Positions 7,186 to 13,578 of a stretch of 13,578 nucleotides of DNA are shown here, piece by piece. This DNA is from Blastocatellia bacterium (GTDB lineage: Bacteria; Acidobacteriota; Blastocatellia; Pyrinomonadales; Pyrinomonadaceae), in contig DNND01000122.1 in the NCBI GenBank assembly GCA_003488005.1, positions 56,078 to 69,655 on the forward strand, written 5' to 3'. The notes beneath the pieces were generated by a model, which saw nothing but the letters and a program-made list of their open reading frames with translations, did no database searches and was not told where the DNA came from. Both the position numbers and the translations under genes were made by a program. How positions within the stretch are numbered: position 1 is the stretch's first letter; every line of letters starts with the position of its first letter.

Positions 7186-7749
7186 ATGCCCAAGGAACAG
7201 CAAATAAAGCTTGCCATCTGTTTCATAGTGATTTCGCTAATCACTCCATTTGCCGTGTCAGATACGTTTGCCGAGGCCCCGCAAGCGAACACGCACATCA
7301 TCAGAGAGATCCGCCACGAGTTGGCCACGCTGCCATATTACGGCGTGTACGATTGGCTCGAATTCCAAGTCATGCCCGATAGCACGGTAGTGCTGCGCGG
7401 CCAGGTAGTACGTCCCACAACCAAATCCGACGCCGAAGCTCGCGTCAAGGAAATCGACGGCGTGTCGAAAGTGGTGAATGAGATTGAGGTGTTGCCACTT
7501 TCTCCGCAGGACGACCGGTTGCGCACCGCGCTCTACCGAACGATTTACAGTTGGGATTCGCCGCTATTCCGTTACGCAACTCAAGCCGTTCCGCCGATTC
7601 ACATTATCGTCAGCCACGGACGCGCCACACTGAAGGGCATCGTTGACTCCAAGGCCGATGCGCAGTTGGCTTATATGCGAGCTCGCGGTGTGCCTGGTCT
7701 CTTTGATGTCAAAAACGAACTACAAATCGCGGGCGGGATGCCTCGGTAA
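7186..7749 (+). CDS. Secreted protein with two BON domains
   Basis: A 187-residue protein. The N-terminus has a basic start and a hydrophobic stretch (about residues 8-24, LAICFIVISLITPFAV), followed by a plausible cleavage region around FAEA, so export to the periplasm or outer membrane is likely. Two BON-type repeats follow (about 43-105 and 112-184). The first reads IREIRHELATLPYYGVYDWLEFQV with VLRGQVVRP and VKEIDGVSKVVNEIEVLP. The second reads LRTALYRTIY with PIHIIVSHGRATLKGIVDS and ARGVPGLFDVKNELQI. BON domains bind phospholipid or membrane surfaces and occur in OsmY-like envelope-stress proteins. GGAGG at 7170-7174 sits 11 bases before the ATG. It is probably expressed from the sigma-54 promoter at 6964 rather than with dnaK, from which a long hairpin separates it. 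The exact function is unknown. Confidence 0.85.
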   Translation: MPKEQQIKLAICFIVISLITPFAVSDTFAEAPQANTHIIREIRHELATLPYYGVYDWLEFQVMPDSTVVLRGQVVRPTTKSDAEARVKEIDGVSKVVNEIEVLPLSPQDDRLRTALYRTIYSWDSPLFRYATQAVPPIHIIVSHGRATLKGIVDSKADAQLAYMRARGVPGLFDVKNELQIAGGMPR

Positions 7750-7754
7750 AGATC

Positions 7755-7843
7755 AGAGCTGAGTGCTGAGTGCTAAGTACTGAGTTGGAGCGGATTGACT
7801 TAAGCGCCGCGCACTCGGTACTCAGCACTCAGTTCTCAGCACT
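7755..7843. repeat. Long inverted repeat of heptad units before dnaK
   Basis: Arms 7755-7785 and 7813-7843 (31 bases each) pair at 26 positions around a 27-base loop. The left arm is made of 7-base units such as GAGTGCT (7761-7767) and GAGTGCT (7768-7774) followed by AAGTACT. The right arm carries the complementary CAGCACT and CAGTTCT units. It fills nearly the whole BON-dnaK gap. The hairpin ends 5 bases before the dnaK ribosome site. No T-run follows, so it is not a standard terminator; it may stop upstream transcripts, protect the mRNA, or be a mobile palindromic repeat. Confidence 0.75.
7768..7776. promoter_or_regulatory. CIRCE half-site-like 9-mer upstream of dnaK
   Basis: GAGTGCTAA at 7768-7776 is exactly one half of the HrcA operator CIRCE (TTAGCACTC-N9-GAGTGCTAA). 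GAGTGCTGA at 7761-7769 and TCAGCACTC at 7822-7830 each match a half at 8 of 9 bases. No pair has the correct order and 9-base spacer, so an intact CIRCE is absent. A TTGACT (7795-7800), resembling a -35 box, lies in the loop between the arms, followed 16 bases later by a weak GGTACT. Confidence 0.3.
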
Positions 7844-7863
7844 TTCATAAGGAGTAACAAGTC

Positions 7864-9774
7864 ATGGCAAAAGCAGTAGGTATTGATCTGGGTACTACTA
7901 ATTCAGCGGTCGCCACGATGGAGGCTGACAGCCCGACAGTAATCGTTAACGCCGAAGGCGGCCGCGTCACTCCTTCTGTGGTCGCATTTACTAAAACTGG
8001 AGAACGGCTGGTGGGACAGATCGCCAAACGGCAAGCCGCGCTCAATCCGGAACGGACGGTCTTTTCGATCAAGCGCTTCATGGGACGCAAATATTCCGAG
8101 GTCACTCAGGAACTGAAGCAGGTGCCTTATAAAGTCGTAGCTGGTCCAAACGATGCTGTGCGCGTCGACATCGACGGCAAACTTTATTCGCCGGAAGAGA
8201 TCTCGTCCTATATTTTGCGAAAGCTCGCTGACGATGCAGCCAAGTATCTCGGCGAGAAGGTTAATGAAGTTGTTGTCACGGTGCCGGCTTATTTCAACGA
8301 TGCGCAGCGGCAGGCGACCAAGGACGCCGGCCAAATCGCGGGCCTCAACGTGTTGCGCATCATCAACGAACCGACTGCCGCTTCCCTCGCCTACGGACTG
8401 GACAAGAAAAAGAATGAGACGATTCTTGTTTTCGATCTGGGCGGTGGCACGTTTGACGTTTCAATTCTCGAAGTTGGCGATGGCGTCTTTGAAGTAAAGA
8501 GCACGGCCGGTGATACACACCTCGGCGGTGACGATTTTGATAAACGCGTGGTGGACTGGTTGACCGACGAATTCAAACGCGACCAGGGCGTCGATCTCAG
8601 CAAGGATCGTCAGGCGCTGCAACGCCTGACGGAGGCGGCCGAGAAGGCCAAAATTGAACTCTCTTCGGCGATGGAAACCGAGATCAACCTGCCTTTCATC
8701 ACCGCCGATGCATCCGGGCCGAAGCATCTCCTGCTAAAGCTGACGCGCGCCAAGTTCGATCAGTTGACGCACGATCTTGTCGAGCGCTGCATGGAACCGG
8801 TGAAGCAAGCGATTGCCGACGCCAAGATTTCCGAAAAGGATCTGGACGAAGTGATTTTGGTTGGTGGCTCGACTCGCATTCCCGCAGTTAAAGCGTTGGT
8901 CAAGCGACTGACCGGTGGTAAAGATCCGAACCAGTCCGTGAATCCTGATGAGGTCGTCGCAATCGGCGCCGCGATTCAAGCGGGTGTTCTCAAGGGGGAA
9001 GTCAAAGACGTGCTACTGCTCGACGTGACCCCGTTAAGCCTGGGCGTGGAAACGCTGGGCGGTGTGATGACCAAACTGATCGAGCGCAACTCAACCATCC
9101 CCGCGCGCAAGACGGAGATCTTTTCGACCGCGGCGGATAACCAATCAGGCGTCGACATTCACGTTCTGCAGGGCGAACGCGAGTTGGCCCGCGATAACCG
9201 GACGCTGGGCCAGTTTCGTTTGGAAGGCATAGCACCAGCGCCGCGTGGCGTGCCGCAGATCGAAGTGACATTCGACATTGATGCTAACGGCATCCTGAAC
9301 GTGACAGCCAAAGAGACAGCCACCGGCAAGGAACAGAAGATCACCATCAGCGGATCGACGTCGCTCGACAAAGGTGAGATTGATCGAATGCTTCGCGATG
9401 CTGAACAGCACGCTGCTGAAGACAAACAACGCCGCGAACTGGTCGAAGCACGCAACAACGCCGACTCGCTGGCCTATCACGTCGAACGAACAATCGGCGA
9501 GCTGGGTGAGCGTGTGCCTGCGCATGAGCGTGCTCGTGCGGAATCGCTAATCGCTGATATCAGGTCCGCGATAAAGGACGAGTCGACACCAATCGATCGG
9601 CTGCGCCAACTGACGAGTGACTTGCAACAGTTGTCACACTCGTTTGCAAGCGCTGCTTACAGCGAACAGGCAAGCGCCGCTGGCGCCGGGGCAGGCGGTG
9701 GTGGAGGAACGAGCCAGGGCGGTGGCGGCGGAGCCGATGACGATGTCATCGATGCCGAATACACGCCCAAATAA
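7864..9774 (+). CDS. dnaK: Chaperone protein DnaK (Hsp70)
   Basis: A 636-residue cytosolic ATP-driven chaperone of full family length. The ATPase domain shows GIDLGTTNSAVA at the N-terminus, Lys71 region SIKRFMG, INEPTAASLAYG near 168, DLGGGTFD at 191-198 (Thr196 matches the autophosphorylation Thr199 of E. coli) and VGGSTRIPAV at 333-342. The interdomain linker VLLLDVTP is at 383-390. The substrate-binding domain follows with IERNSTIPARKTEIFSTAADNQ. A helical lid and a disordered Gly-rich tail end in DDDVIDAEYTPK, close to the usual bacterial DnaK ending. AAGGAG at 7849-7854 sits 9 bases before the ATG. It leads the dnaK-dnaJ-cbpM group; the nucleotide exchange factor GrpE is not encoded in this window. 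Upstream repeats with CIRCE-like half-sites may take part in heat-shock control, but this is unproven. Confidence 0.98.
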   Translation: MAKAVGIDLGTTNSAVATMEADSPTVIVNAEGGRVTPSVVAFTKTGERLVGQIAKRQAALNPERTVFSIKRFMGRKYSEVTQELKQVPYKVVAGPNDAVRVDIDGKLYSPEEISSYILRKLADDAAKYLGEKVNEVVVTVPAYFNDAQRQATKDAGQIAGLNVLRIINEPTAASLAYGLDKKKNETILVFDLGGGTFDVSILEVGDGVFEVKSTAGDTHLGGDDFDKRVVDWLTDEFKRDQGVDLSKDRQALQRLTEAAEKAKIELSSAMETEINLPFITADASGPKHLLLKLTRAKFDQLTHDLVERCMEPVKQAIADAKISEKDLDEVILVGGSTRIPAVKALVKRLTGGKDPNQSVNPDEVVAIGAAIQAGVLKGEVKDVLLLDVTPLSLGVETLGGVMTKLIERNSTIPARKTEIFSTAADNQSGVDIHVLQGERELARDNRTLGQFRLEGIAPAPRGVPQIEVTFDIDANGILNVTAKETATGKEQKITISGSTSLDKGEIDRMLRDAEQHAAEDKQRRELVEARNNADSLAYHVERTIGELGERVPAHERARAESLIADIRSAIKDESTPIDRLRQLTSDLQQLSHSFASAAYSEQASAAGAGAGGGGGTSQGGGGGADDDVIDAEYTPK

Positions 9775-9784
9775 GAAATGGGCG

Positions 9785-9863
9785 GTGGGCAGTGAGCAGC
9801 GGGTAGTTATTAAGAAAAGTAGCTCCTGCTGCACACCGCACACTGCTCACTGCTCACTTTTTT
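9785..9863 (+). terminator. Hairpin plus T-run between dnaK and dnaJ, possible attenuator
   Basis: The left arm (9785-9801) and right arm (9841-9857, CACTGCTCACTGCTCAC) pair with few mismatches around a 39-base loop. Both arms consist of 7-base units (GCAGTGA, CTGCTCA). The right arm is followed at once by six T (9858-9863) and then the dnaJ ATG. The layout resembles an intrinsic terminator or attenuator, with an unusually long loop. It also leaves no room for a Shine-Dalgarno sequence before dnaJ. Confidence 0.5.
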
Positions 9864-10931
9864 ATGGCAGTCAAGACGAGAGATTACTACGAAGTACTCG
9901 GCGTCGGTCGCGGTGCGTCAGCCGATGAGATCAAAACGGCTTACCGCAAACTCGCGCGCAAGTTTCATCCCGATTTAAACCCGGGAGATAAGGCAGCCGA
10001 AGAGAGCTTCAAGGAGTTGCAAGAAGCCTACGACACGCTGTCAGATCCCGAGAATCGCAAGCTCTTTGACAAGTATGGCGAGAATTGGAAAGCGGTGAAG
10101 CAAGGAGGCGGTGTGCCGCCGCCAGGCTGGGAGGGCGCTCGCACAGCGGGTGGTCAGGAAAGTGGTGGTTTCGATTTCAACGGTTTCGACTTTGGCGGCT
10201 TTGGTCGCGGTGAGGGTGCTGGAAGCGGCGGCGATGGCGGCTTTGACATCTTTGAAGAAATGTTTGGTCGCGCAGCCGGGCGAAGTGGACGGGGCCGGCA
10301 AACTAGTCGGCGACAGCGCGGCGATGATGTTGAAGCGCAGTTGGAGTTGTCGCTCGAAGAGGCGCATCGCGGCGGCAAGCGCACGCTGCAAATGCAAGCC
10401 GCAGAGACTTGCCCTACCTGCAACGGCACTGGTGTCGTAAACGACAAGACCTGCCAAACCTGTCGCGGTTCGGGTCAGGTCCTCAAACCTAAAACGATCG
10501 AAGTAAACATTCCGGCCGGCGTACGCGATGGCTCTACAGTGCGCCTGGCTGGACAGGGCGGCGCAGGCTCGAATGGTACGCAGCCCGGCGATCTTTATCT
10601 GCGTATTCGCCTGCGCCCGCATTCGGTCTTTACAGTGCGCGGCGATGACCTTGAGCTTGAACTCCCGATCGCGCCCTGGGAAGCGGCGCTCGGCACAAAA
10701 GTCGAAGTGCCGACGATCGACGGCAAAGTGGATTTAACCATTCCGGCGGGCGCGCAAAGCGGACAACGGCTGCGCCTGCGCGGACAGGGTTTGAACAAAC
10801 GAGGCGGAGGTCGCGGCAACGAATATGTGCGTTTGAAAATTGTGACGCCGAAAGAGATTAGCGCTGAAGAGCGGCGGTTGTTCGAGGAGCTCAAACGCGT
10901 TTCGAAGTTCGATCCGCGCAAGGGTCGGTGA
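9864..10931 (+). CDS. dnaJ: DnaJ/CbpA-type J-domain co-chaperone with half zinc finger
   Basis: A 355-residue Hsp40 that should stimulate DnaK ATPase and deliver substrates. The J domain (5-75) has the essential HPD at 35-37. A Gly/Phe-rich linker covers about 80-150. The next region holds only two CxxCxGxG repeats (CPTCNGTG from Cys183 and CQTCRGSG from Cys197), where classical DnaJ has four and CbpA has none. Two beta-sandwich substrate domains follow (TIEVNIPAGVRDGSTVRLAGQG, then LELELPIAPWEAALGTKVEVPTIDG and LTIPAGAQSGQRLRLRGQG), then a short C-terminus. The ATG at 9864 directly follows a T-run and a repeat arm, with no ribosome site; the J domain begins at once, so a later start is unlikely. 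The neighbour downstream is a CbpM-like modulator, which fits a CbpA-type J protein. Called dnaJ by position next to dnaK; cbpA would be equally fair. Confidence 0.92.
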   Translation: MAVKTRDYYEVLGVGRGASADEIKTAYRKLARKFHPDLNPGDKAAEESFKELQEAYDTLSDPENRKLFDKYGENWKAVKQGGGVPPPGWEGARTAGGQESGGFDFNGFDFGGFGRGEGAGSGGDGGFDIFEEMFGRAAGRSGRGRQTSRRQRGDDVEAQLELSLEEAHRGGKRTLQMQAAETCPTCNGTGVVNDKTCQTCRGSGQVLKPKTIEVNIPAGVRDGSTVRLAGQGGAGSNGTQPGDLYLRIRLRPHSVFTVRGDDLELELPIAPWEAALGTKVEVPTIDGKVDLTIPAGAQSGQRLRLRGQGLNKRGGGRGNEYVRLKIVTPKEISAEERRLFEELKRVSKFDPRKGR

Positions 10932-10985
10932 GCAGTTCGTAAATCTTATGAAGTCGAGTAGCCAGGCTCCGCGCTGATTCAAATT

Positions 10986-11294
10986 ATGGGACAAAGAGAT
11001 TTTGACATGGATGAACCCTTGACGTGTGAGGCAGTTGCCGAACGAATCGGCGCCCGGCGCTCGCTGATAGTGCTGCTCGCACGCGCGGGCCTAATTGAAA
11101 CACTGCACAGTGAAAGCAGCGAACTGCTGTTGCCGCGCCGGGTCGTTATGCAACTGCGACGGATGCAACGGTTGAGGCGCGACCTCGGCGTGAATTTCAG
11201 CGGCGCGGCCGTCATCCTCGATCTGGTAAGACGCATTGAGGACTTAAACAGCGAGTTGATAGAGATGCGACGTCGAGTGATTAGCGATGAGTGA
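10986..11294 (+). CDS. CbpM-like chaperone modulator (MerR-type fold)
   Basis: A 102-residue protein resembling CbpM and, more distantly, HspR. It has an N-terminal MerR-like helix-turn-helix region (CEAVAERIGARRSLIVLLARAGLIE, about 15-40) and a helical segment LRRMQRLRRDLGVNFSGAAVILDL (about 57-80). It ends in a heptad-like helix IEDLNSELIEMRRRV. In E. coli CbpM binds the J domain of CbpA and blocks its action with DnaK; HspR is a heat-shock repressor in the same genomic position in actinobacteria. The RLRRDLGVNF-type segment and lack of a clear winged repressor pattern favour CbpM, but a DNA-binding role cannot be excluded. The start is uncertain: ATG at 10986 has no ribosome site, while ATG at 11007 has AAAGAG eight bases before it and loses seven residues. 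It follows dnaJ by 54 bases. Confidence 0.8.
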   Translation: MGQRDFDMDEPLTCEAVAERIGARRSLIVLLARAGLIETLHSESSELLLPRRVVMQLRRMQRLRRDLGVNFSGAAVILDLVRRIEDLNSELIEMRRRVISDE

Positions 11295-11295
11295 T

Positions 11296-11368
11296 GCGTG
11301 TTCACGCAGGCGGGTCCCAACGCCAAAGGCGCCGGGAAATGCGAGTTTCGACACAGCCTTAGAAAGGC
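11296..11368 (+). other. Gap with three consecutive small hairpins
   Basis: Between the CbpM-like gene and the peroxiredoxin gene lie GCGTG-TT-CACGC (11296-11307), TCCC-AA-CGCC-AAA-GGCG-CC-GGGA (11315-11337) and GCCTT-AGA-AAGGC (11356-11368). No T-run follows any of them. They may be an mRNA processing or stability element; no known RNA family is recognised. Confidence 0.35.
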
Positions 11369-11413
11369 AGGGCTAAATTCAAGCACCGCTAGACGGTGAG
11401 GAGCGAGGGATTG

Positions 11414-11938
11414 ATGAGTACTCAAATAAAGGAAAGCGAAAACACCAGCAAGGGATCCGCGTTAAGCGCCGGCACGCCTGCGCCTGACTTCACACTTCCC
11501 TCAACGCCCGATCAGAAACTTTCGTTGAGCGACTTTCGCGGTAGTCCGGTCATTCTCGCGTTCTACCCGGCCGATTGGAGCCCCGTGTGCGGAGATCAGA
11601 TGTCGTTGTACAACGAAGTGCTGCCGGAGTTTCGACGCTATGGCGCTTACCTACTTGGCATTTCTGTCGACGGCGCCTGGTGTCATGCCGCCTATCGCGA
11701 ACATCGCAATCTACATTTCTCGCTCCTCGCGGATTTCGAGCCCAAGGGTGAAGTAGCGAAAAAGTATGGTGTGTATCGGAGCGGCGAGGGCGTAACTGAG
11801 CGGGCGCTATTCGTTATCGATGGCAACGGCACGATCGCGTGGAGTTTTGTTTCGCCCATCGGAGTTAACCCCGGAGCCGACGGAATTCTCAACGCATTGG
11901 ATAATTTGCAGGGAAAGAAGGTGGCCCATGGCAACTAG
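11414..11938 (+). CDS. Peroxiredoxin (AhpC/TSA, AhpE/BCP-like)
   Basis: A 174-residue cytoplasmic thioredoxin-fold peroxidase. After a polar N-terminus of about 17 residues the domain starts at AGTPAPDFTLPS. The peroxidatic centre is YPADWSPVC (Cys59), a PxxxSxxC form of the usual PxxxTxxC. A second cysteine, Cys90 in SVDGAWCHAAYREH, is a possible resolving residue. FSLLADFEPKGEVAKKYGVY and ALFVIDGNGTIAW complete the fold. It should reduce hydrogen peroxide or organic peroxides using an external thiol donor. The ATG at 11414 is chosen: GAGGAG lies 10 bases upstream, and an earlier in-frame GTG at 11396 sits in that ribosome-site region. Its end overlaps the DsbA-like gene by 11 bases, so the two are probably translated together and may be redox partners. 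Confidence 0.9.
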   Translation: MSTQIKESENTSKGSALSAGTPAPDFTLPSTPDQKLSLSDFRGSPVILAFYPADWSPVCGDQMSLYNEVLPEFRRYGAYLLGISVDGAWCHAAYREHRNLHFSLLADFEPKGEVAKKYGVYRSGEGVTERALFVIDGNGTIAWSFVSPIGVNPGADGILNALDNLQGKKVAHGN

Positions 11939-12482
11939 CATGAACGCAACATCGGCAACGCCGGTAACTGACCAAGACCACGTGCTGGGACCCGAGACTG
12001 CTCCGGTGACGTTGCTCGAGTATGGCGATTTCGAATGTCCCTACTGCGCTGCGGCTCACGTGATCGTCAAGCAGACACAGAAGACGATGGGTGACCAGCT
12101 TCGCTTTGTGTTTCGGCATTTCCCGCTCACACAAATACACCCACATGCGGAACCGGCCGCTGAGGCTTCAGAAGCTGCCGGAGCTCAGGGTCAGTTTTGG
12201 GAGATGCACGACCTTTTATATGAGAACCAACCCAGGCTTGACGTTCCCCACTTGAAGATGTTCGCGGAAGAGTTGGGCCTCGACGCGCAGAGGTTCGTGC
12301 GCGAGTTGGAGGATGGCGTCTATCGCGAACGGGTCCGGCGTGATTTCCTGAGAGGCGTAAGAAGCGGCGTCAATGGCACACCCGCGTTTTTTATTAATGG
12401 CGTGCGCTACGACGGTTCGTGGGATCTGCCGCCACTGGTCGAAGCGCTGGAGCGTGCTGCGAGCGTGGCGCCCGTTAGATAA
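11928..12482 (+). CDS. DsbA-family thioredoxin-fold oxidoreductase (cytoplasmic)
   Basis: A 184-residue DsbA-like protein (thioredoxin_4 type). The domain opens with VLGPETAPVTLLEYGDFECPYC, with active-site CPYC (Cys37, Cys40). The helical insertion follows (FPLTQIHPHAEPAAEASEAAGAQGQFWEMHDLLYENQ), then the cis-proline loop NGTPAFFINGVRYDG near the C-terminus. There is no signal peptide, so it should act in the cytoplasm, probably as a thiol-disulfide exchange protein. The ATG at 11928 has AAGG six bases upstream and overlaps the peroxiredoxin stop by 11 bases. Earlier in-frame starts would run through peroxiredoxin codons and add no domain sequence. The tight pairing suggests it recycles the peroxiredoxin or acts on the same oxidised proteins; this is an inference. 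It lies 89 bases before clpB. Confidence 0.88.
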   Translation: MATSMNATSATPVTDQDHVLGPETAPVTLLEYGDFECPYCAAAHVIVKQTQKTMGDQLRFVFRHFPLTQIHPHAEPAAEASEAAGAQGQFWEMHDLLYENQPRLDVPHLKMFAEELGLDAQRFVRELEDGVYRERVRRDFLRGVRSGVNGTPAFFINGVRYDGSWDLPPLVEALERAASVAPVR

Positions 12483-12571
12483 GCGGCTCTGCGCTGCTCC
12501 GCCAGCGGATCTGCAGGAGGTTTCTGAACTCGAGACCCTGGGAAATTGTTTAGCAAAGTGAGGTAGCGTCT

Positions 12572-13578
12572 ATGGATATCAATCGCCTTACCGAGAAAGC
12601 GCAAGAGGCTTTACGTGCGGCGCAAAGTGAAGCAACCCGCCTGGGCCATCAACAGCTCGACGTCGAACATCTGCTACTCGCCCTGCTCGAACAGGAGGGT
12701 GGGCTGGCGCGATCTGTTCTCGAGAAGACGGGAGTCGATGCCGATCTCGTGCGCCAGCGCCTTGAGACTGAACTGGCGCGGTTGCCAAAAGTTTCTTCCG
12801 CCAGCGGCGGCGCCGGCGAAGTTTACATAACCGGCCGCCTTAACAAAATTCTGGTGCAGGCAGAAGACGAAGCGAAACAACTGAAAGATGACTACGTCTC
12901 GGTCGAGCACATCTTGCTGGCGATAGTTGACGAACGCGCCGGAACGGCAGGCCGCATGCTAAATGAGTTGGGCCTGACACGCGACAAGTTGATGCAGGCA
13001 CTGCGTCAGGTACGCGGATCGCAGCGCGTAACCTCGCAAAACCCGGAAGCAACTTACGAAGCACTTGAACGTTATGGTCGCGATCTCACGAAGCAAGCAG
13101 CGCAAGGAAAACTCGATCCCGTCATCGGCCGCGACGAAGAGATCCGCCGGGTGGTCCAGGTGCTGTCCCGGCGAACTAAGAACAACCCCGTGCTTATTGG
13201 CGAACCGGGTGTCGGCAAGACGGCAATCGTCGAGGGACTGGCCCAACGCATTGTGCGCGGCGACGTACCCGAAAGTTTAAAAGACCGCAAGGTTGTCGCC
13301 CTGGACATGGGCTCGCTAATAGCTGGTGCGAAATACCGGGGTGAGTTTGAAGAGCGTTTGAAGGCCGTGCTGAAGGAAGTGCAGGAAGCCGAGGGCCAGA
13401 TCATTCTCTTCATTGACGAACTGCACACCGTGGTCGGCGCCGGCAAGACAGAAGGCTCGATGGATGCGGGCAATCTTTTGAAACCAATGCTGGCACGCGG
13501 CGAACTTCATTGCATCGGCGCGACTACGCTCGACGAATATCGCAAGTACATTGAAAAGGACGCCGCGCTCGAGCGGCG
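12572..13578 (+). CDS. clpB: ATP-dependent disaggregase ClpB, N-terminal part
   Basis: The first 335 codons of ClpB (normally about 860-880 residues); the frame is open at the window edge. ClpB threads aggregated proteins through its hexamer pore and works with DnaK-DnaJ. Visible parts are the double Clp N-domain (about 1-150; LTEKAQEALRAAQ, DVEHLLLALL, then SVEHILLAI) and the start of AAA+ module 1. That module shows LDPVIGRDEEIRRVVQVLSRRTKNNPVLIG, Walker A GEPGVGKT at 210-217, pore loop region AGAKYRGEFEERL, Walker B IILFIDE near 277-283 and IGATTLDEYRKYIEKD at the end. The coiled-coil middle domain and second AAA+ module lie beyond the window. The match to ClpB rather than ClpC or ClpA rests on the N-domain wording and on chaperone context. 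GAGG at 12560-12563 precedes the ATG by 8 bases. It closes the visible part of the chaperone cluster. Confidence 0.95.
   Translation, partial: MDINRLTEKAQEALRAAQSEATRLGHQQLDVEHLLLALLEQEGGLARSVLEKTGVDADLVRQRLETELARLPKVSSASGGAGEVYITGRLNKILVQAEDEAKQLKDDYVSVEHILLAIVDERAGTAGRMLNELGLTRDKLMQALRQVRGSQRVTSQNPEATYEALERYGRDLTKQAAQGKLDPVIGRDEEIRRVVQVLSRRTKNNPVLIGEPGVGKTAIVEGLAQRIVRGDVPESLKDRKVVALDMGSLIAGAKYRGEFEERLKAVLKEVQEAEGQIILFIDELHTVVGAGKTEGSMDAGNLLKPMLARGELHCIGATTLDEYRKYIEKDAALER

Noticed and set aside
6924..7328. 134-codon minus-strand frame with a hydrophobic-looking N-terminus
   Set aside because: Its start lies antisense within the BON gene; composition is irregular and no ribosome site is seen.
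7755..7843. Intact CIRCE operator before dnaK
   Set aside because: Half-site matches exist, but no pair has the right order and 9-base spacer.

Overview
The window holds two divergently oriented modules separated by about 700 bases of non-coding DNA. The gene content, moderate GC content and 7-bp-period arrays at gene borders suggest a Gram-negative-type soil bacterium, most likely an acidobacterium of the Blastocatellia kind. That assignment is an inference from style and gene order; no rRNA or other marker gene is present.

Left half (minus strand, reading leftward from about 6476): a signalling locus. It starts with a large soluble histidine kinase (MEDS domain, coiled coil, four PAS domains, HisKA and HATPase). 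This is coupled through a 1-nt TAATG overlap to a FixJ/LuxR-type response regulator. A sigma-54-dependent (NtrC-class) response regulator follows, then a response regulator with an HD-GYP c-di-GMP phosphodiesterase domain. One kinase with three regulators suggests a branched output: sigma-70-type transcription, sigma-54 transcription and c-di-GMP turnover. The NtrC-class protein carries a FixJ-like receiver, which supports a shared kinase.

Centre (6477-7185): no convincing gene. It contains a near-consensus sigma-54 promoter (6964-6979, plus strand), short inverted repeats and four copies of a TGATCGC-containing motif. The promoter faces a secreted two-BON-domain protein (7186-7749), so the sigma-54 activator next door is a candidate controller of that gene.

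Right half (plus strand, from 7864): a proteostasis cluster in the order dnaK, dnaJ/cbpA-like, cbpM-like, peroxiredoxin, DsbA-like thiol oxidoreductase, clpB (cut by the window end). The DnaK-DnaJ and ClpB disaggregation machinery brackets two cytoplasmic thiol-redox proteins, which suggests a joint response to heat and oxidative protein damage. No grpE or hrcA is in the window. The J protein has only half of the usual DnaJ zinc-finger repeats.

Several gene borders carry degenerate 7-bp-period arrays, two of them folded as long inverted repeats. One lies directly upstream of dnaK and contains an exact CIRCE half-site-like 9-mer. Another lies between dnaK and dnaJ and ends in a T-run touching the dnaJ start codon. 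These are the most unusual non-coding structures here.
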